Part shown: positions 52,402 to 62,165 of the stretch, piece by piece
Layout of the letters: each line of letters starts with the position of its first letter
How positions within the stretch are numbered: the stretch's first letter is position 1
NCBI RefSeq assembly: GCF_003385395.1
Contig: NZ_QNUG01000006.1
Coordinates: 61,983 to 125,982, forward strand
Direction: 5' to 3'
DNA length: 64,000 bases
From: Epilithonimonas hispanica
Lineage (GTDB): Bacteria; Bacteroidota; Bacteroidia; Flavobacteriales; Weeksellaceae
Notes under the pieces: generated by a model
Databases searched by the model: none
What the model saw: only the letters and a program-made list of their open reading frames with translations
What the model was told of the DNA's origin: nothing
Made by a program: the position numbers and the translations under genes

Positions 52402-54150
52402 ATGAAAAGGTTAAGTCTTCTATTAATAACTTTTATTTCACAAATTTATTTCACTCAGTATCAGCCTAAAAATATTTCCAATTCGGATATTAAAAAAGCT
52501 AATGACTGGGTTGATAAAACATACAACTCACTTTCGCAGGATGAAAAGTTGGGACAACTCTTTATTGTTGCGCTTTATACTAATAAAGATGAGGCTCATA
52601 TCAGTCAAATTAGAAATATTGTTAACCAAGATAAAATCGGTGGATTGATTCTAATGCAGGACGATGCAGAAAGAGAAATTAATTTGGTTAATGAATTTCA
52701 AGCTAAGTCAAAAGTTCCATTAATGATTGGAATGGACGCAGAATGGGGATTATTCCAAAGGATTGCAAAGGCTCATAAATATCCGTGGGCAATTGCTTTG
52801 GGAGCGATTCAAGATAAAAATCTGATTTATGAGATGTCTGCTAAGATTGCTGAAGATTGCAAAAGAATGGGCATCAATTGGGATTTTGCGCCGGTTGTGG
52901 ATGTCAACACCAATCCAAACAATCCCATTATTGGAAACAGAAGTTTTGGTTCTGATGTCAATAATGTTGTGAATTCTGCTTTGGCTTATTCCAACGGTTT
53001 GCAGGACAACAGAATTTTGGCCGCGATTAAACATTTTCCGGGTCACGGTGATACAGACAAAGATTCCCATCTGGATTTGCCGGTTGTTTCTCATAATTTG
53101 GAAAGATTGGAAAAAATCGAAATTGCGCCTTTCAAAGCGTTGATGAATAAAGGAATTGGTGGAGTAATGGTTGCGCATCTTTACGTTCCAAGTCTCGAAA
53201 ATGAAAAAGGAATTCCAGCCTCGGTTTCTAAAAAAATCGTGACTGGACTTCTGAAAGAAAAATTAGGTTACAAAGGTTTGATTATTACCGATGCGCTTAA
53301 TATGGGTGCTGTTGCTAATAAATTCAAAGCGGGAGAATTGGATGCAATGGCTTTCAAAGCAGGAAATGATTTGATGTTATTTTCACAGGATGTTGCAACT
53401 GGAAAAAAATTAATCCAAAAAGCGATTGATAACGGCGAAATCCAGCAAAATAGAGTAGAAGAGAGCGTAAAGAAGATTCTTTTGACTAAATATTATTTAG
53501 GTTTAAATCAATACAACAATATCAATCCGGAAAACGTCAACGAGGATTTGAATAATGCGTCACATTCTGTTTTAGTTCAGAAAATGTATGCTAATGCTTT
53601 GACGTTAATTAAAGATGAGAAAAAGCTGTTGCCATTGGATTGTAAAGAAACGTACTATTACGTTCCGTTAGAAGAAGCGCCTTATGAAACTTTCCTGAAT
53701 CAACTTAATCTCGGAACAACAGTTATTTTTAAAAATTCAAATGAAATCAATACCATTCCAGCCAATTCGAAAGTGATTGTTGGATTCCATAAAGATAATT
53801 CTACAGCTTATAAACCTTACAAAATTTCTGATGCAAGCAAGAAAATTTTGTCAGATTTAACCAAGAATCAAAATGTCATTTTGGATGTTTTCGGAAGCCC
53901 TTATGCATTAAAAGATATTGATATTTCTAAAGTTTCTACAGTTTTGGTTTCTTACGAAAATAATGACGACGCAATGAAAGCCACAGCCAACGGAATTTTG
54001 GGACAAACCAAAATCTCAGGAAGACTTCCAGTTTTGGTAAATGACCAATTGAAATTCGGACTAGGAATGGATGTTGAAGCGAAAATTCAAAATAAAACTG
54101 ATAGAAAAAATAGTTCAGAAACGAAAAATTCTAAGATAGTAATGGAGTAA
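52402..54150 (+). CDS. glycoside hydrolase family 3, NagZ-like
   Basis: 582 residues with a signal peptide (MKRLSLLLITFISQIYFTQ). The GH3 barrel carries KHFPGHGDTDKDSHLDLPV, the NagZ-type motif in which Asp/His act as acid-base, and the nucleophile Asp in LIITDALNMGAV. A C-terminal domain (~390-560) follows that NagZ proper lacks. Probably an exported beta-N-acetylglucosaminidase acting on peptidoglycan fragments or chitin oligomers. It precedes bshA in the region, separated by the GxxExxY element. Confidence 0.88.
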   Translation: MKRLSLLLITFISQIYFTQYQPKNISNSDIKKANDWVDKTYNSLSQDEKLGQLFIVALYTNKDEAHISQIRNIVNQDKIGGLILMQDDAEREINLVNEFQAKSKVPLMIGMDAEWGLFQRIAKAHKYPWAIALGAIQDKNLIYEMSAKIAEDCKRMGINWDFAPVVDVNTNPNNPIIGNRSFGSDVNNVVNSALAYSNGLQDNRILAAIKHFPGHGDTDKDSHLDLPVVSHNLERLEKIEIAPFKALMNKGIGGVMVAHLYVPSLENEKGIPASVSKKIVTGLLKEKLGYKGLIITDALNMGAVANKFKAGELDAMAFKAGNDLMLFSQDVATGKKLIQKAIDNGEIQQNRVEESVKKILLTKYYLGLNQYNNINPENVNEDLNNASHSVLVQKMYANALTLIKDEKKLLPLDCKETYYYVPLEEAPYETFLNQLNLGTTVIFKNSNEINTIPANSKVIVGFHKDNSTAYKPYKISDASKKILSDLTKNQNVILDVFGSPYALKDIDISKVSTVLVSYENNDDAMKATANGILGQTKISGRLPVLVNDQLKFGLGMDVEAKIQNKTDRKNSSETKNSKIVME

Positions 54151-54156
54151 ATTTAT

Positions 54157-54176
54157 AACCACAAAAGTCACAAAAG
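54157..54176 (+). repeat. direct repeat AACCACAAAAGTCACAAAAG, copy 1
   Basis: An exact 20-base match to 54637-54656. The two copies bracket the GxxExxY gene at a distance of 480 bases. Confidence 0.85.
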
Positions 54177-54219
54177 TTTTTTACATACTATAAAGTTAAA
54201 ATAAGGAAAAATAAAAACA

Positions 54220-54627
54220 ATGATAACGCAATCTTATTTGACAGATTTAACTTATAAAATCAACGGAGCTTGTATTGAAGTTCACAAACATTTAGGTTCT
54301 GGCTTATTAGAAAGTGTTTATTGTGAAGCTTTGAAAGAAGAATTTGCATTAAGAAATATTAATTTCAAATCAGAATTTAGAATTGATGTTATTTTTAAGG
54401 AGAAAGTTTTAAATTGTGATTTCAGATGTGATTTTTTGATTGAAGAAATAATTGTTTTGGAAATTAAATCAGTCAAAAGAATTGAAGATATTCATAAAGC
54501 TCAACTCTTAAATTATATGGGATTATTAAAAGTTCCGAAAGGAATTCTTATTAATTTCAATGTGAAAAATATCTTTCACGAAGGGCAAGAAACATTTGTC
54601 AATAAATATTACGAACAATTAATGTGA
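54220..54627 (+). CDS. GxxExxY protein (PD-(D/E)XK-like)
   Basis: 135 residues. The family motif is in INGACIEVHKHLGSGLLESVYCEAL (G-x-x-E-x-x-Y at GLLESVY), followed by the nuclease-like core DFLIEEIIVLEIKSVKRIEDIHKAQLLNYM, where E-x-K and Q correspond to PD-(D/E)XK elements. Such genes occur in many near-identical copies in some genomes and are suspected to be mobile; their function is unknown. Here it stands between exact 20-base direct repeats, which supports mobility. Confidence 0.85.
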   Translation: MITQSYLTDLTYKINGACIEVHKHLGSGLLESVYCEALKEEFALRNINFKSEFRIDVIFKEKVLNCDFRCDFLIEEIIVLEIKSVKRIEDIHKAQLLNYMGLLKVPKGILINFNVKNIFHEGQETFVNKYYEQLM

Positions 54628-54636
54628 TTTTTTATA

Positions 54637-54769
54637 AACCACAAAAGTCACAAAAGAAAGAGCAAAAATTCTCTTTTTAAAGTAGAATGCTAAGCCTTAT
54701 TTTATCTTTAAAAATCAGATTGATTTCTCTTCAAAAAACTTTTGTGACTTTTGTGGTTCAAAAATAAAA
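54637..54769. repeat. inverted-repeat element, AACCACAAAAGTCACAAAAG type
   Basis: Perfect 20-base inverted repeat: AACCACAAAAGTCACAAAAG (54637-54656) and its complement (54739-54758), followed by CAAAAATAAAA as in the element at 39815. The interior is 82 bases with no gene. The end is 15 bases before bshA. Confidence 0.85.
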
Positions 54770-54784
54770 CAATAAAAAAGTAAA

Positions 54785-55942
54785 ATGAAAATAGGAATAC
54801 TTTGCTATCCAACTTACGGCGGAAGCGGAATTGTGGCAACAGAATTAGGAATGAGTTTAGCCGATAAAGGCTTTGAAGTTCATTTCATCAGTTCAGCTTT
54901 GCCAGCACGTTTGGATGTTACCAATCCGAATATTTTTTTCCATAAAGTCAACGTTCAGACCTATCCGTTGTTCCAATATCAGCCTTACGATATCGCATTG
55001 TCATCGATGATTTATCGTGTGGTAAATCTTTATAAACTGGATATTCTTCACGCTCATTATGCGATTCCTTATGCTTATGCTGCTTTTACGGCGAAGCAAA
55101 TGCTGAAAGCGGACAATAAAGATATTCCTTTGGTAACAACGCTTCACGGGACAGATATTACTTTGGTAGGACAACACCCAAGTTATAAACACGCAGTGGA
55201 ATTTTCTATCAATCAAAGTGATACAATTACGTCAGTATCACAAAGTTTGAAAAAAGATACATTGCAGTTTTTCAATATTCAGAAGGAAATTCAAGTTATA
55301 ACCAATTTTATTGATAATTCGGTTTTTGATGATTGCAAAACTTGTCAGAGAGAACAATTTGCGAGTGATGATGAGAAAATCCTGATTCACGTTTCCAATC
55401 TTCGTCCGGTTAAGAGAATTCAGGATGTTTTGGAAATTTTCAAAAACGTTAATAAGAAAGTCAAGTCAAAACTAATTATCATTGGTGAAGGCCCGGAAAT
55501 GGAAAAAATCTCTGAGTTTATGGAGAATAATCCAGACTTGATTGGAAAAATCAAATTGCTTGGAAAAGTGAATAATCTTTATCATATTTTACAGCTTTCT
55601 GATGTGTTTCTTTTGCCTTCGGAACAGGAAAGTTTTGGTTTGGCGGCGTTGGAAGCAATGGCGGCAAGAACACCGGTTATCAGTAGTAATGCAGGTGGAA
55701 TTCCGGAAGTTAATATCCAAGGAGAAACCGGATTTTTGGCAGAAACCGGAAATGTAGAAGCGATGTCTAATTATTGTATTAAGCTGTTGAGCGATGAAAC
55801 TCTTCTTTCCGAAATGAAAAAGAATGCGAAAGCTCAGGCTATTCATTTTGACTTGAAAAATATTCTTCCGATTTATATTGAAATGTATCAGAATACGATT
55901 GCCAAATTTGAAGAAGCAAAATTAATTAATGCTGGAAATTAG
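54785..55942 (+). CDS. bshA: N-acetyl-alpha-D-glucosaminyl L-malate synthase BshA
   Basis: 385 residues. A retaining GT4 glycosyltransferase joining GlcNAc from UDP-GlcNAc to L-malate, the first step of bacillithiol synthesis. The N-terminus KIGILCYPTYGGSGIVATELG and the LHAHYAIPYAYAA and TTLHGTDITLVGQHPSY segments are diagnostic of BshA; the C-terminal GT4 site is LPSEQESFGLAALEAMA. BshB1 acts next and is encoded at the left end of the window. The inverted-repeat element just upstream may contribute its promoter. Confidence 0.95.
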   Translation: MKIGILCYPTYGGSGIVATELGMSLADKGFEVHFISSALPARLDVTNPNIFFHKVNVQTYPLFQYQPYDIALSSMIYRVVNLYKLDILHAHYAIPYAYAAFTAKQMLKADNKDIPLVTTLHGTDITLVGQHPSYKHAVEFSINQSDTITSVSQSLKKDTLQFFNIQKEIQVITNFIDNSVFDDCKTCQREQFASDDEKILIHVSNLRPVKRIQDVLEIFKNVNKKVKSKLIIIGEGPEMEKISEFMENNPDLIGKIKLLGKVNNLYHILQLSDVFLLPSEQESFGLAALEAMAARTPVISSNAGGIPEVNIQGETGFLAETGNVEAMSNYCIKLLSDETLLSEMKKNAKAQAIHFDLKNILPIYIEMYQNTIAKFEEAKLINAGN

Positions 55943-55976
55943 AAGTTAATCTAGTATTAATTAAAATATGTAACTT

Positions 55977-56013
55977 AAACCTTTCGAAGTTTTCAACTTT
56001 GGAAGGTTTTTTT
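55977..56013 (+). terminator. terminator of bshA
   Basis: An imperfect stem AAACCTTTCGAAGTT / AACTTTGGAAGGTTT, followed by a run of T. Confidence 0.7.
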
Positions 56014-56036
56014 ATTTAACAGAAATCAGCACACAA

Positions 56037-57305
56037 ATGAATGAAGAAATATTACAATATCTCTGGAACTTTAAGAAATTTGGAAACTTTGACTTTATCT
56101 CCACAGACGGAAGGAAAATCGAAATTTTAGAATTCGGAGAATGGAACAAAAACTCCGGTCCGGATTTTCTCTTTGCCAAAATCAAGATTGATGACCTGAT
56201 TTTTGCCGGCAATATCGAGATTCATATCAAAGCTTCCGATTGGTTTTTTCATAATCATTCCGGTAATCCGGAGTTTGGAAATCTGATTCTTCACGCAGTT
56301 TATATTAATGATTGTGATATTCCTGAATTAGAAAAACAGAATATTCCAACGCTTGAGCTGAAGAATTATATTGATGAAGAACTGATTTTGAAACATCAGA
56401 ATCTGAGCAAAGAACATTCTTTTATCGCTTGTGATGAGTTGTTTGATAAGAATAAGATTCCGCTTTTTTTCCAGGAAGAAGTTTTGCTCAAAAAGTTGGA
56501 TGAAAAATCTGAAATTTTTGGAAAATCACTCCTTAATTATCAAAATAATTACGAAGCTGTTTTGTTCCAGAACTTGGCTTATACGTTTGGATTGAAGGTA
56601 AATGCAGAAATTTTTCTTCAAATGGCAGAAAGTCTGGATTTCTCTATAGTGCAGAAAATCAAACAAAATCCAACTCAATTAGAAGCTTTATTTTTCGGAA
56701 TCTGTGACTTTTTGGATGAATCAAAAGATGAAAGAATGCAAATTTGGAAACGTGAATTTGATTTCTTAAAAGTGAAATTTAATTTATCTGATTTTAGAAT
56801 TCATCCCAAATTCTCCAAACTTCGTCCTCCAAATTTTCCAACAATAAGATTGTCACAATTAGCGAATCTTTATCATTCTCAACCTAATCTTTTTTCAAAG
56901 CTGATTGAAGCAAAATCAATTGAAGATTTATACAAAATCTTCGAAGATGTGAAAGCTTCTGGATATTGGGATAATCGTTTCAATTTTGGAAAAATTTCAT
57001 CCGTTGAGAGTAAGAAGTATCTCAGTCAGGATTTCATCGATCTAATTATTATCAATACGATTTTGCCCTTGAAATATTTCTACTATAAAAACCATAATCC
57101 GGAAATAGTAGATGATATTTTCGAATTTTATAAGCAGATGAAACCTGAGAAAAATTCAGTTTTGGATGAATGGAAAAAATTGGGTCTGAAATTCGAAAAT
57201 GCTTCGCAAACGCAGGCGTTTCTTTATCAATACAAAGTATTCTGCAATCAGAAAAAATGCTTAAATTGCAGTATTGGTTTTCAATTACTGAATAATGATA
57301 GATAA
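56037..57305 (+). CDS. DUF2851-family protein
   Basis: 422 residues. The start MNEEILQYLWNFKKF and EFGEWNKNSGPDFLFAKIKID, GNIEIHIKASDWFFHNH are the family hallmarks; the C-terminus carries a pair of cysteines (CNQKKCLNC). Widespread in Bacteroidota, unknown function; the N-terminal part has a nuclease-like look (GPDF...GxIEIH with spaced acidic residues), which is inference. Overlaps the PspC-domain gene by 11 bases. Confidence 0.88.
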   Translation: MNEEILQYLWNFKKFGNFDFISTDGRKIEILEFGEWNKNSGPDFLFAKIKIDDLIFAGNIEIHIKASDWFFHNHSGNPEFGNLILHAVYINDCDIPELEKQNIPTLELKNYIDEELILKHQNLSKEHSFIACDELFDKNKIPLFFQEEVLLKKLDEKSEIFGKSLLNYQNNYEAVLFQNLAYTFGLKVNAEIFLQMAESLDFSIVQKIKQNPTQLEALFFGICDFLDESKDERMQIWKREFDFLKVKFNLSDFRIHPKFSKLRPPNFPTIRLSQLANLYHSQPNLFSKLIEAKSIEDLYKIFEDVKASGYWDNRFNFGKISSVESKKYLSQDFIDLIIINTILPLKYFYYKNHNPEIVDDIFEFYKQMKPEKNSVLDEWKKLGLKFENASQTQAFLYQYKVFCNQKKCLNCSIGFQLLNNDR

Positions 57306-57516
57306 TATTCGCCACAGATTCGAGAGAGAATGGTTTGGAGTTTTGACGAGATACGGAACTAAATTAGGAATTCCTGTTTCCAAACTGCGTGTTTTATTTA
57401 TCTATTCGACATTTGCAACTGCAGGAATTTTCTTTTTGTTTTATCTTGGTTTAGGATTTTTTCTTTGGATAAAAGACTGCATCATTACCAAAAGACCTAG
57501 TGTTTTTGATTTGTAG
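57295..57516 (+). CDS. small PspC-domain membrane protein
   Basis: 73 residues. DNIRHRFEREWFGVLTRYGTKLGIPVSKLRVLFIY (in blocks) resembles the PspC domain, with one membrane segment at ~36-58 (YSTFATAGIFFLFYLGLGFFLW). PspC proteins act in envelope stress in other phyla. The start lies inside the DUF2851 gene, so translation is coupled. Confidence 0.82.
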   Translation: MIDNIRHRFEREWFGVLTRYGTKLGIPVSKLRVLFIYSTFATAGIFFLFYLGLGFFLWIKDCIITKRPSVFDL

Positions 57517-57576
57517 GCTGTTTGTATTGCTCTTATTAGAAAAAAAATTGAAAACTTTATCAAAACAAAAACTAAT

Positions 57577-58410
57577 ATGAAAAAACTAATTCTACTTTTA
57601 TCATTTCTCTTATTTTCTTTCAGTTATTCTCAAATTAACAGGTTTGTATATGAAGTCAAATTTGTTCGCGATACAATTGCTAAAACAGCTTTTACAAATG
57701 CAATTTTTTTGGATGATGATAACAAGAATGTAAAATTTTATAATCAAGAATTGTACGAAGAAGATTCTATTCAAAAAGCTACAAAAATACACAGTTCGGG
57801 GATTACATTGGGTACTAGTTTGATGCTAAAGCGAAATGTAAACAGTTTTGATAATGAGAATTATGTCTTCGTTGATACAGATTATTATAGCTATAAATCG
57901 ACAGACAAAATGAAGTGGGAAATATTATCGGAAACCAAAACTCAAAAAGGATTTACCCTACAGAAAGCAACAACCGAGTTTGGAGGTAGGAAATGGACAG
58001 CGTGGTTTTCAAAAGATATTCCTATTAATCAAGGTCCTTATAAATTTCAAGGTTTGCCCGGACTTATTTTTCAAATTGAAGATGAAAAAAAACATTATAG
58101 TTTCAATTTAGTCGAAATTAAAAAACTCGATTCTCCTTATGATACGACTAGAATTTTAGAAAGTAATTTTGGTAAGAAAGCTATTCCTATCAGTTTAGAA
58201 AAATATAATGAGATTCTTTCTGATGCCTACTACAACCCATACTCCGAAATAAGAACAAAATTATCAAAAGGCGAAGATTACACTTTTTCTGCTTATGGTA
58301 AAGAAATCAAAACGACAAAGGATTTGGATGAAGTAAGGAAAATCATTCAGGAGACTAAGCGTAAAAACTATAATCCTATTGAAATAGATAAAGCCATAAA
58401 ATATAAATAA
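57577..58410 (+). CDS. GLPGLI-family exported protein
   Basis: 277 residues. Signal peptide MKKLILLLSFLLFSFSYSQ, a beta-rich body, and the eponymous motif in YKFQGLPGLIFQIEDEKKHYSF. The family is restricted mainly to Bacteroidota and often lies near TonB-dependent receptors; its function is unknown. It stands alone here. Confidence 0.92.
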   Translation: MKKLILLLSFLLFSFSYSQINRFVYEVKFVRDTIAKTAFTNAIFLDDDNKNVKFYNQELYEEDSIQKATKIHSSGITLGTSLMLKRNVNSFDNENYVFVDTDYYSYKSTDKMKWEILSETKTQKGFTLQKATTEFGGRKWTAWFSKDIPINQGPYKFQGLPGLIFQIEDEKKHYSFNLVEIKKLDSPYDTTRILESNFGKKAIPISLEKYNEILSDAYYNPYSEIRTKLSKGEDYTFSAYGKEIKTTKDLDEVRKIIQETKRKNYNPIEIDKAIKYK

Positions 58411-58414
58411 TAAA

Positions 58415-58446
58415 AAATCCGATTGAATAGACAACCGGATTTATAT
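58415..58446 (-). terminator. terminator of the sdhCAB operon
   Basis: AAATCCGATT / AACCGGATTT (one mismatch), T tract on the minus strand. A further hairpin AGAAGTC / GACTTCT (58453-58474) lies between it and sdhB. Confidence 0.6.
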
Positions 58447-58485
58447 TTTATAAGAAGTCTGAAATCTGACTTCTGAAATCTAATA

Positions 58486-59259
58486 TTAAGAATTAGCTGT
58501 AGAAATGTTTGCTGTAACATATTCTCTGTTCATTCTTGCGATGTTTTCCAGAGAGATACCTTTTGGACATTCTACTTCACAAGCTCCGGTATTTGAACAG
58601 TTTCCGAAACCTTCTTCGTCCATTGCTTTTACCATATTCAGAACTCTTCTTTTTGCTTCTACACGACCTTGAGGTAATAATGCGAACTGAGAAACTTTTG
58701 CTCCAACGAACAACATTGCAGAACCGTTTTTACAAGTCGCAACACAAGCTCCACAACCAATACAAGCTGCTGCATCCATTGCTTTGTCTGCATCTTCTTT
58801 TGGAACCGGAATTGCGTTTGCATCCAAAGTGTTTCCTGAAGTGTTTACAGAAACAAATCCACCTGCAGCCATCACTCTGTCGAATGCACTTCTATCAACC
58901 ACCAAATCCTTGATCACAGGAAAAGCAGCACTTCTCCAAGGCTCGATGTGAATCGTTTCGCCATCTTTGAAATGACGCATATGCAGCTGACAAGTGGTGA
59001 TTCCTGTATCTGGACCGTGTGCTCTACCATTGATGTAAAGTGAACACATTCCGCAGATTCCTTCACGACAATCGTGGTCAAACGCAACGGGGTCTTTTCC
59101 CTCGTTGATTAACTGCTCGTTCAAGATATCCAACATTTCTAAGAATGAAGAATCTGTAGAAACATCAGAAATTTTATAAGTATCGAATTGTCCCTTCGAT
59201 TTATTATTTTTTTGTCTCCAAATTTTCAGCGTAAGATTTAAGCCTTTTTTTGCACTCAT
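58486..59259 (-). CDS. sdhB: succinate dehydrogenase/fumarate reductase iron-sulfur subunit
   Basis: 257 residues. It carries the three clusters: 2Fe-2S ligands C64, C69, C72 (CREGICGMC) and C90; 4Fe-4S ligands in [11 protein letters not shown] (166-176); and 3Fe-4S ligands C221, C227 with C231P ([12 protein letters not shown]). Passes electrons from SdhA to the membrane subunit. Last of the three-gene operon, 23 bases after sdhA. Confidence 0.95.
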   Translation of the reverse strand: MSAKKGLNLTLKIWRQKNNKSKGQFDTYKISDVSTDSSFLEMLDILNEQLINEGKDPVAFDHDCREGICGMCSLYINGRAHGPDTGITTCQLHMRHFKDGETIHIEPWRSAAFPVIKDLVVDRSAFDRVMAAGGFVSVNTSGNTLDANAIPVPKEDADKAMDAAACIGCGACVATCKNGSAMLFVGAKVSQFALLPQGRVEAKRRVLNMVKAMDEEGFGNCSNTGACEVECPKGISLENIARMNREYVTANISTANS

Positions 59260-59282
59260 TTTTATATATTTTTGAATGGAGA

Positions 59283-61292
59283 TTATTTGTAACTTCTTGC
59301 TTTAACTTCGATGTTTTCGTACACCAAATCCTCTTTATGAACTACAGACTGGTTGATATCCATTCCTTTGTATTCCCAAGCGGCAACATATTTATAATTC
59401 ACGTCATCACGTTCTGCTTCACCTTCTGGTGTTGCGTGATCTTCACGGAAGTGTCCTCCGCAAGATTCGTTTCTGTTAAGCGCATCAATTGCCATCAATT
59501 GTCCTAGTTCCAAGAAATCTGCAACTCTGAACGCTTTTTCCAATTCTGGATTCAAGTTATCAGCATCACCAGGAACTTTTACATTTTTCCAGAAATCATT
59601 TCTTACTTCTTCGATTTCTTTGATAGCTTCTTTCAAACCTTCAGGCGTTCTTCCCATTCCAACTTTGTTCCACATAATGTGACCCAATTGCTTGTGGAAA
59701 TGGTCAACAGAGTGAGTTCCTTTGTTATTAAGGAAGAAATCGATTTTATCTTTAATTCCTTTTTCGGCTTCATCAAATGCTGCTGAATCAGTTGGGATTT
59801 TACCAGTTCTAATGTCTGCAGAAAGATAATCTGCAATCGTGTAAGGAAGAACGAAATATCCGTCTGCCAAACCTTGCATCAAAGCAGAAGCTCCTAATCT
59901 GTTTGCTCCGTGGTCTGAGAAGTTAGCTTCTCCGATTACGAAACAACCAGGGATTGTAGATTGCAAGTTATAATCTACCCAAACACCACCCATTGTGTAG
60001 TGAACCGCAGGATAGATTTTCATTGGTGTTTTATAAGGATCATCAGCAGTAATCTTCTCGTACATTACGAATAAGTTACCGTATTTTTCCTCTATCCAAG
60101 CTTTTCCAAGATCATAAATCTGTTGCTCAGTTGGATTATGAATATGTTTTTCGATTGCGGTTTCCTTACCTTTTTTCATAATTTCCGTTGAAAAATCTAG
60201 GTAAACACCTTCTTTCGTATCATTATTTTCGATTCCGAAACCTGCGTCACATCTTTCTTTTCCAGCTCTGGAAGCAACGTCTCTCGGCACCAAGTTTCCA
60301 AAAGCAGGATATCTTCTTTCAAGATAGTAATCTCTATCTTCTTCTTTGATATTTTCTGGTCTCAGTTTTCCTTCTCTGATGGCTACAGAATCTTCAATCT
60401 TTTTAGGAACCCAAATTCTTCCTGAGTTTCTAAGAGATTCGGACATCAATGTCAATTTAGATTGCTGAGTTCCGTGAACCGGAATACAAGTCGGGTGAAT
60501 CTGTACATAACAAGGATTCGCAAAATAAGCCCCTTTTTTATGAATTTTCCAAGCTGCTGAAACGTTTGAACCCATTGCATTCGTAGAAAGGAAATATACG
60601 TTTCCGTAACCTCCGGAAGCAATTACAACCGCGTGTGCAGAATGTCTTTCGATTTCTCCGGTTACAAGGTTTCTTGCAATAATTCCTCTTGCTTTTCCAT
60701 CAACGATTACTAAGTCTAGCATCTCGTGACGGTTATACATCTGGATTCTACCTTTACCGATTTGACGGCTCATTGCAGAATATGCTCCTAATAATAACTG
60801 TTGACCAGTTTGTCCTTTTGCGTAGAAAGTTCTTTTTACCTGAACTCCACCAAATGAACGGTTATCTAATTGGCCACCATACTCACGTCCAAAAGGAACA
60901 CCTTGAGCAACACATTGGTCGATGATATTTGCAGAAACTTCTGCTAATCTGTAAACGTTAGCTTCTCTTGCACGGTAATCTCCACCTTTGATGGTATCGT
61001 AGAACAATCTGTAAGTTGAGTCACCATCACCTTGATAGTTCTTAGCAGCGTTGATACCTCCTTGAGCAGCAATAGAGTGCGCTCTTCTTGGAGAATCTTG
61101 ATAGCAGAATGCTTTTACGTTGTATCCTTGTTCAGCAAGAGTCGCAGCAGCAGAACCACCGGCTAATCCTGTCCCAACAATGATAATATCTATTTTGTCT
61201 CGGTTGTTTGGCGCAACCAAGTTCATATGGTCTTTATGATTTTTCCATTTGTCCTTAAGTGGACCGTGAGGAATTTTTGAATCTAAACTCAT
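59283..61292 (-). CDS. sdhA: succinate dehydrogenase/fumarate reductase flavoprotein subunit
   Basis: 669 residues. Binds FAD covalently at the His of [16 protein letters not shown]; the dinucleotide fold starts [21 protein letters not shown] (in two blocks). Active-site segments include [20 protein letters not shown] and [16 protein letters not shown]. It oxidises succinate to fumarate. The longer form and sdhC-A-B order mark the Bacteroidota/epsilon type with a single membrane subunit. Confidence 0.96.
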   Translation of the reverse strand: MSLDSKIPHGPLKDKWKNHKDHMNLVAPNNRDKIDIIIVGTGLAGGSAAATLAEQGYNVKAFCYQDSPRRAHSIAAQGGINAAKNYQGDGDSTYRLFYDTIKGGDYRAREANVYRLAEVSANIIDQCVAQGVPFGREYGGQLDNRSFGGVQVKRTFYAKGQTGQQLLLGAYSAMSRQIGKGRIQMYNRHEMLDLVIVDGKARGIIARNLVTGEIERHSAHAVVIASGGYGNVYFLSTNAMGSNVSAAWKIHKKGAYFANPCYVQIHPTCIPVHGTQQSKLTLMSESLRNSGRIWVPKKIEDSVAIREGKLRPENIKEEDRDYYLERRYPAFGNLVPRDVASRAGKERCDAGFGIENNDTKEGVYLDFSTEIMKKGKETAIEKHIHNPTEQQIYDLGKAWIEEKYGNLFVMYEKITADDPYKTPMKIYPAVHYTMGGVWVDYNLQSTIPGCFVIGEANFSDHGANRLGASALMQGLADGYFVLPYTIADYLSADIRTGKIPTDSAAFDEAEKGIKDKIDFFLNNKGTHSVDHFHKQLGHIMWNKVGMGRTPEGLKEAIKEIEEVRNDFWKNVKVPGDADNLNPELEKAFRVADFLELGQLMAIDALNRNESCGGHFREDHATPEGEAERDDVNYKYVAAWEYKGMDINQSVVHKEDLVYENIEVKARSYK

Positions 61293-61305
61293 AATTTACT
61301 TTTTA

Positions 61306-61965
61306 TTATTGAGTAACGAAGTGAAAAATTGCGATAATGATGAACCCAAGTGGAATCAAGATAGAGTACCAAGTTCCGAAAGCTTTGATAACAGGCGTGT
61401 ACTTTGGATGTCTTGCTCCGATTGATTGGAAAGAAGACTGGAATCCGTGTGCTAAGTGCAAACCTAATAATACAAAAGCAATGACATAAAGAGCAACTCT
61501 CCAAATATCGTGGAATTTGTGGTGCAATTCTTCCCAATATCTCAATTCGTCAGGATTGTTGCCTTGGATGTACTTGTAGCTGATTTCCGGAACCCAGAAA
61601 TCGTAGAAGTGCAAAGCAATGAAGGCTAAAACTACTGCTCCAGAAATAATCATATTTCTAGACATCCAAGTAGAATTTGCAGAACCTTGATTCATCGCAT
61701 ATTTTACTGGTCTAGCCTTGTTGTTTTTGATTTCCAGAACGAATCCCATAACGAAGTGGAAAACTACAGCGAAAACCAAAATCGGTTGCATTACGAACTG
61801 AACCGCCGGATTGTATCCCATAAAATGAGATGCTGTATTGAAACCGTCTACACTAAAGACTGAAATCATATTGGTGGACACGTGCATCACCAAAAAAATC
61901 AGCAAGAACATTGCTGAAAGTGCCATAGCATATTTTCTTCCTATAGAAGATGTAATACCTGCCAT
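61306..61965 (-). CDS. sdhC: succinate dehydrogenase cytochrome b subunit
   Basis: 219 residues with five membrane helices (KYAMALSAMFLLIFLVMHV, QFVMQPILVFAVVFHFVMGF, IISGAVVLAFIALHFYDFW, VALYVIAFVLLGLHLAHGF, SILIPLGFIIIAIFHFV). Histidines in HVSTN, VVFHFV, ALHFYD and GLHLAHGF can hold two hemes, as in type B enzymes. First gene of the operon; a TAAATTTG box on the minus strand (61997-61990) lies 24 bases upstream. Confidence 0.92.
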   Translation of the reverse strand: MAGITSSIGRKYAMALSAMFLLIFLVMHVSTNMISVFSVDGFNTASHFMGYNPAVQFVMQPILVFAVVFHFVMGFVLEIKNNKARPVKYAMNQGSANSTWMSRNMIISGAVVLAFIALHFYDFWVPEISYKYIQGNNPDELRYWEELHHKFHDIWRVALYVIAFVLLGLHLAHGFQSSFQSIGARHPKYTPVIKAFGTWYSILIPLGFIIIAIFHFVTQ

Positions 61966-62165
61966 AATTCTATGTTATTTGAATTTCCACAAATTTAGAA
62001 AATAGTTGAATCATATAACATTGAGAAATGTCACAAAAATACAGTTTGTAATCTTTCTAAATAATATAAATTATAAGTTAATTAAATGTTTCGTTATATT
62101 AAGTTTTTTGCACTTTCAAAATTTATTTTTCCATCTTTTTTTATAATTTTAATCTTTAAAATTTA

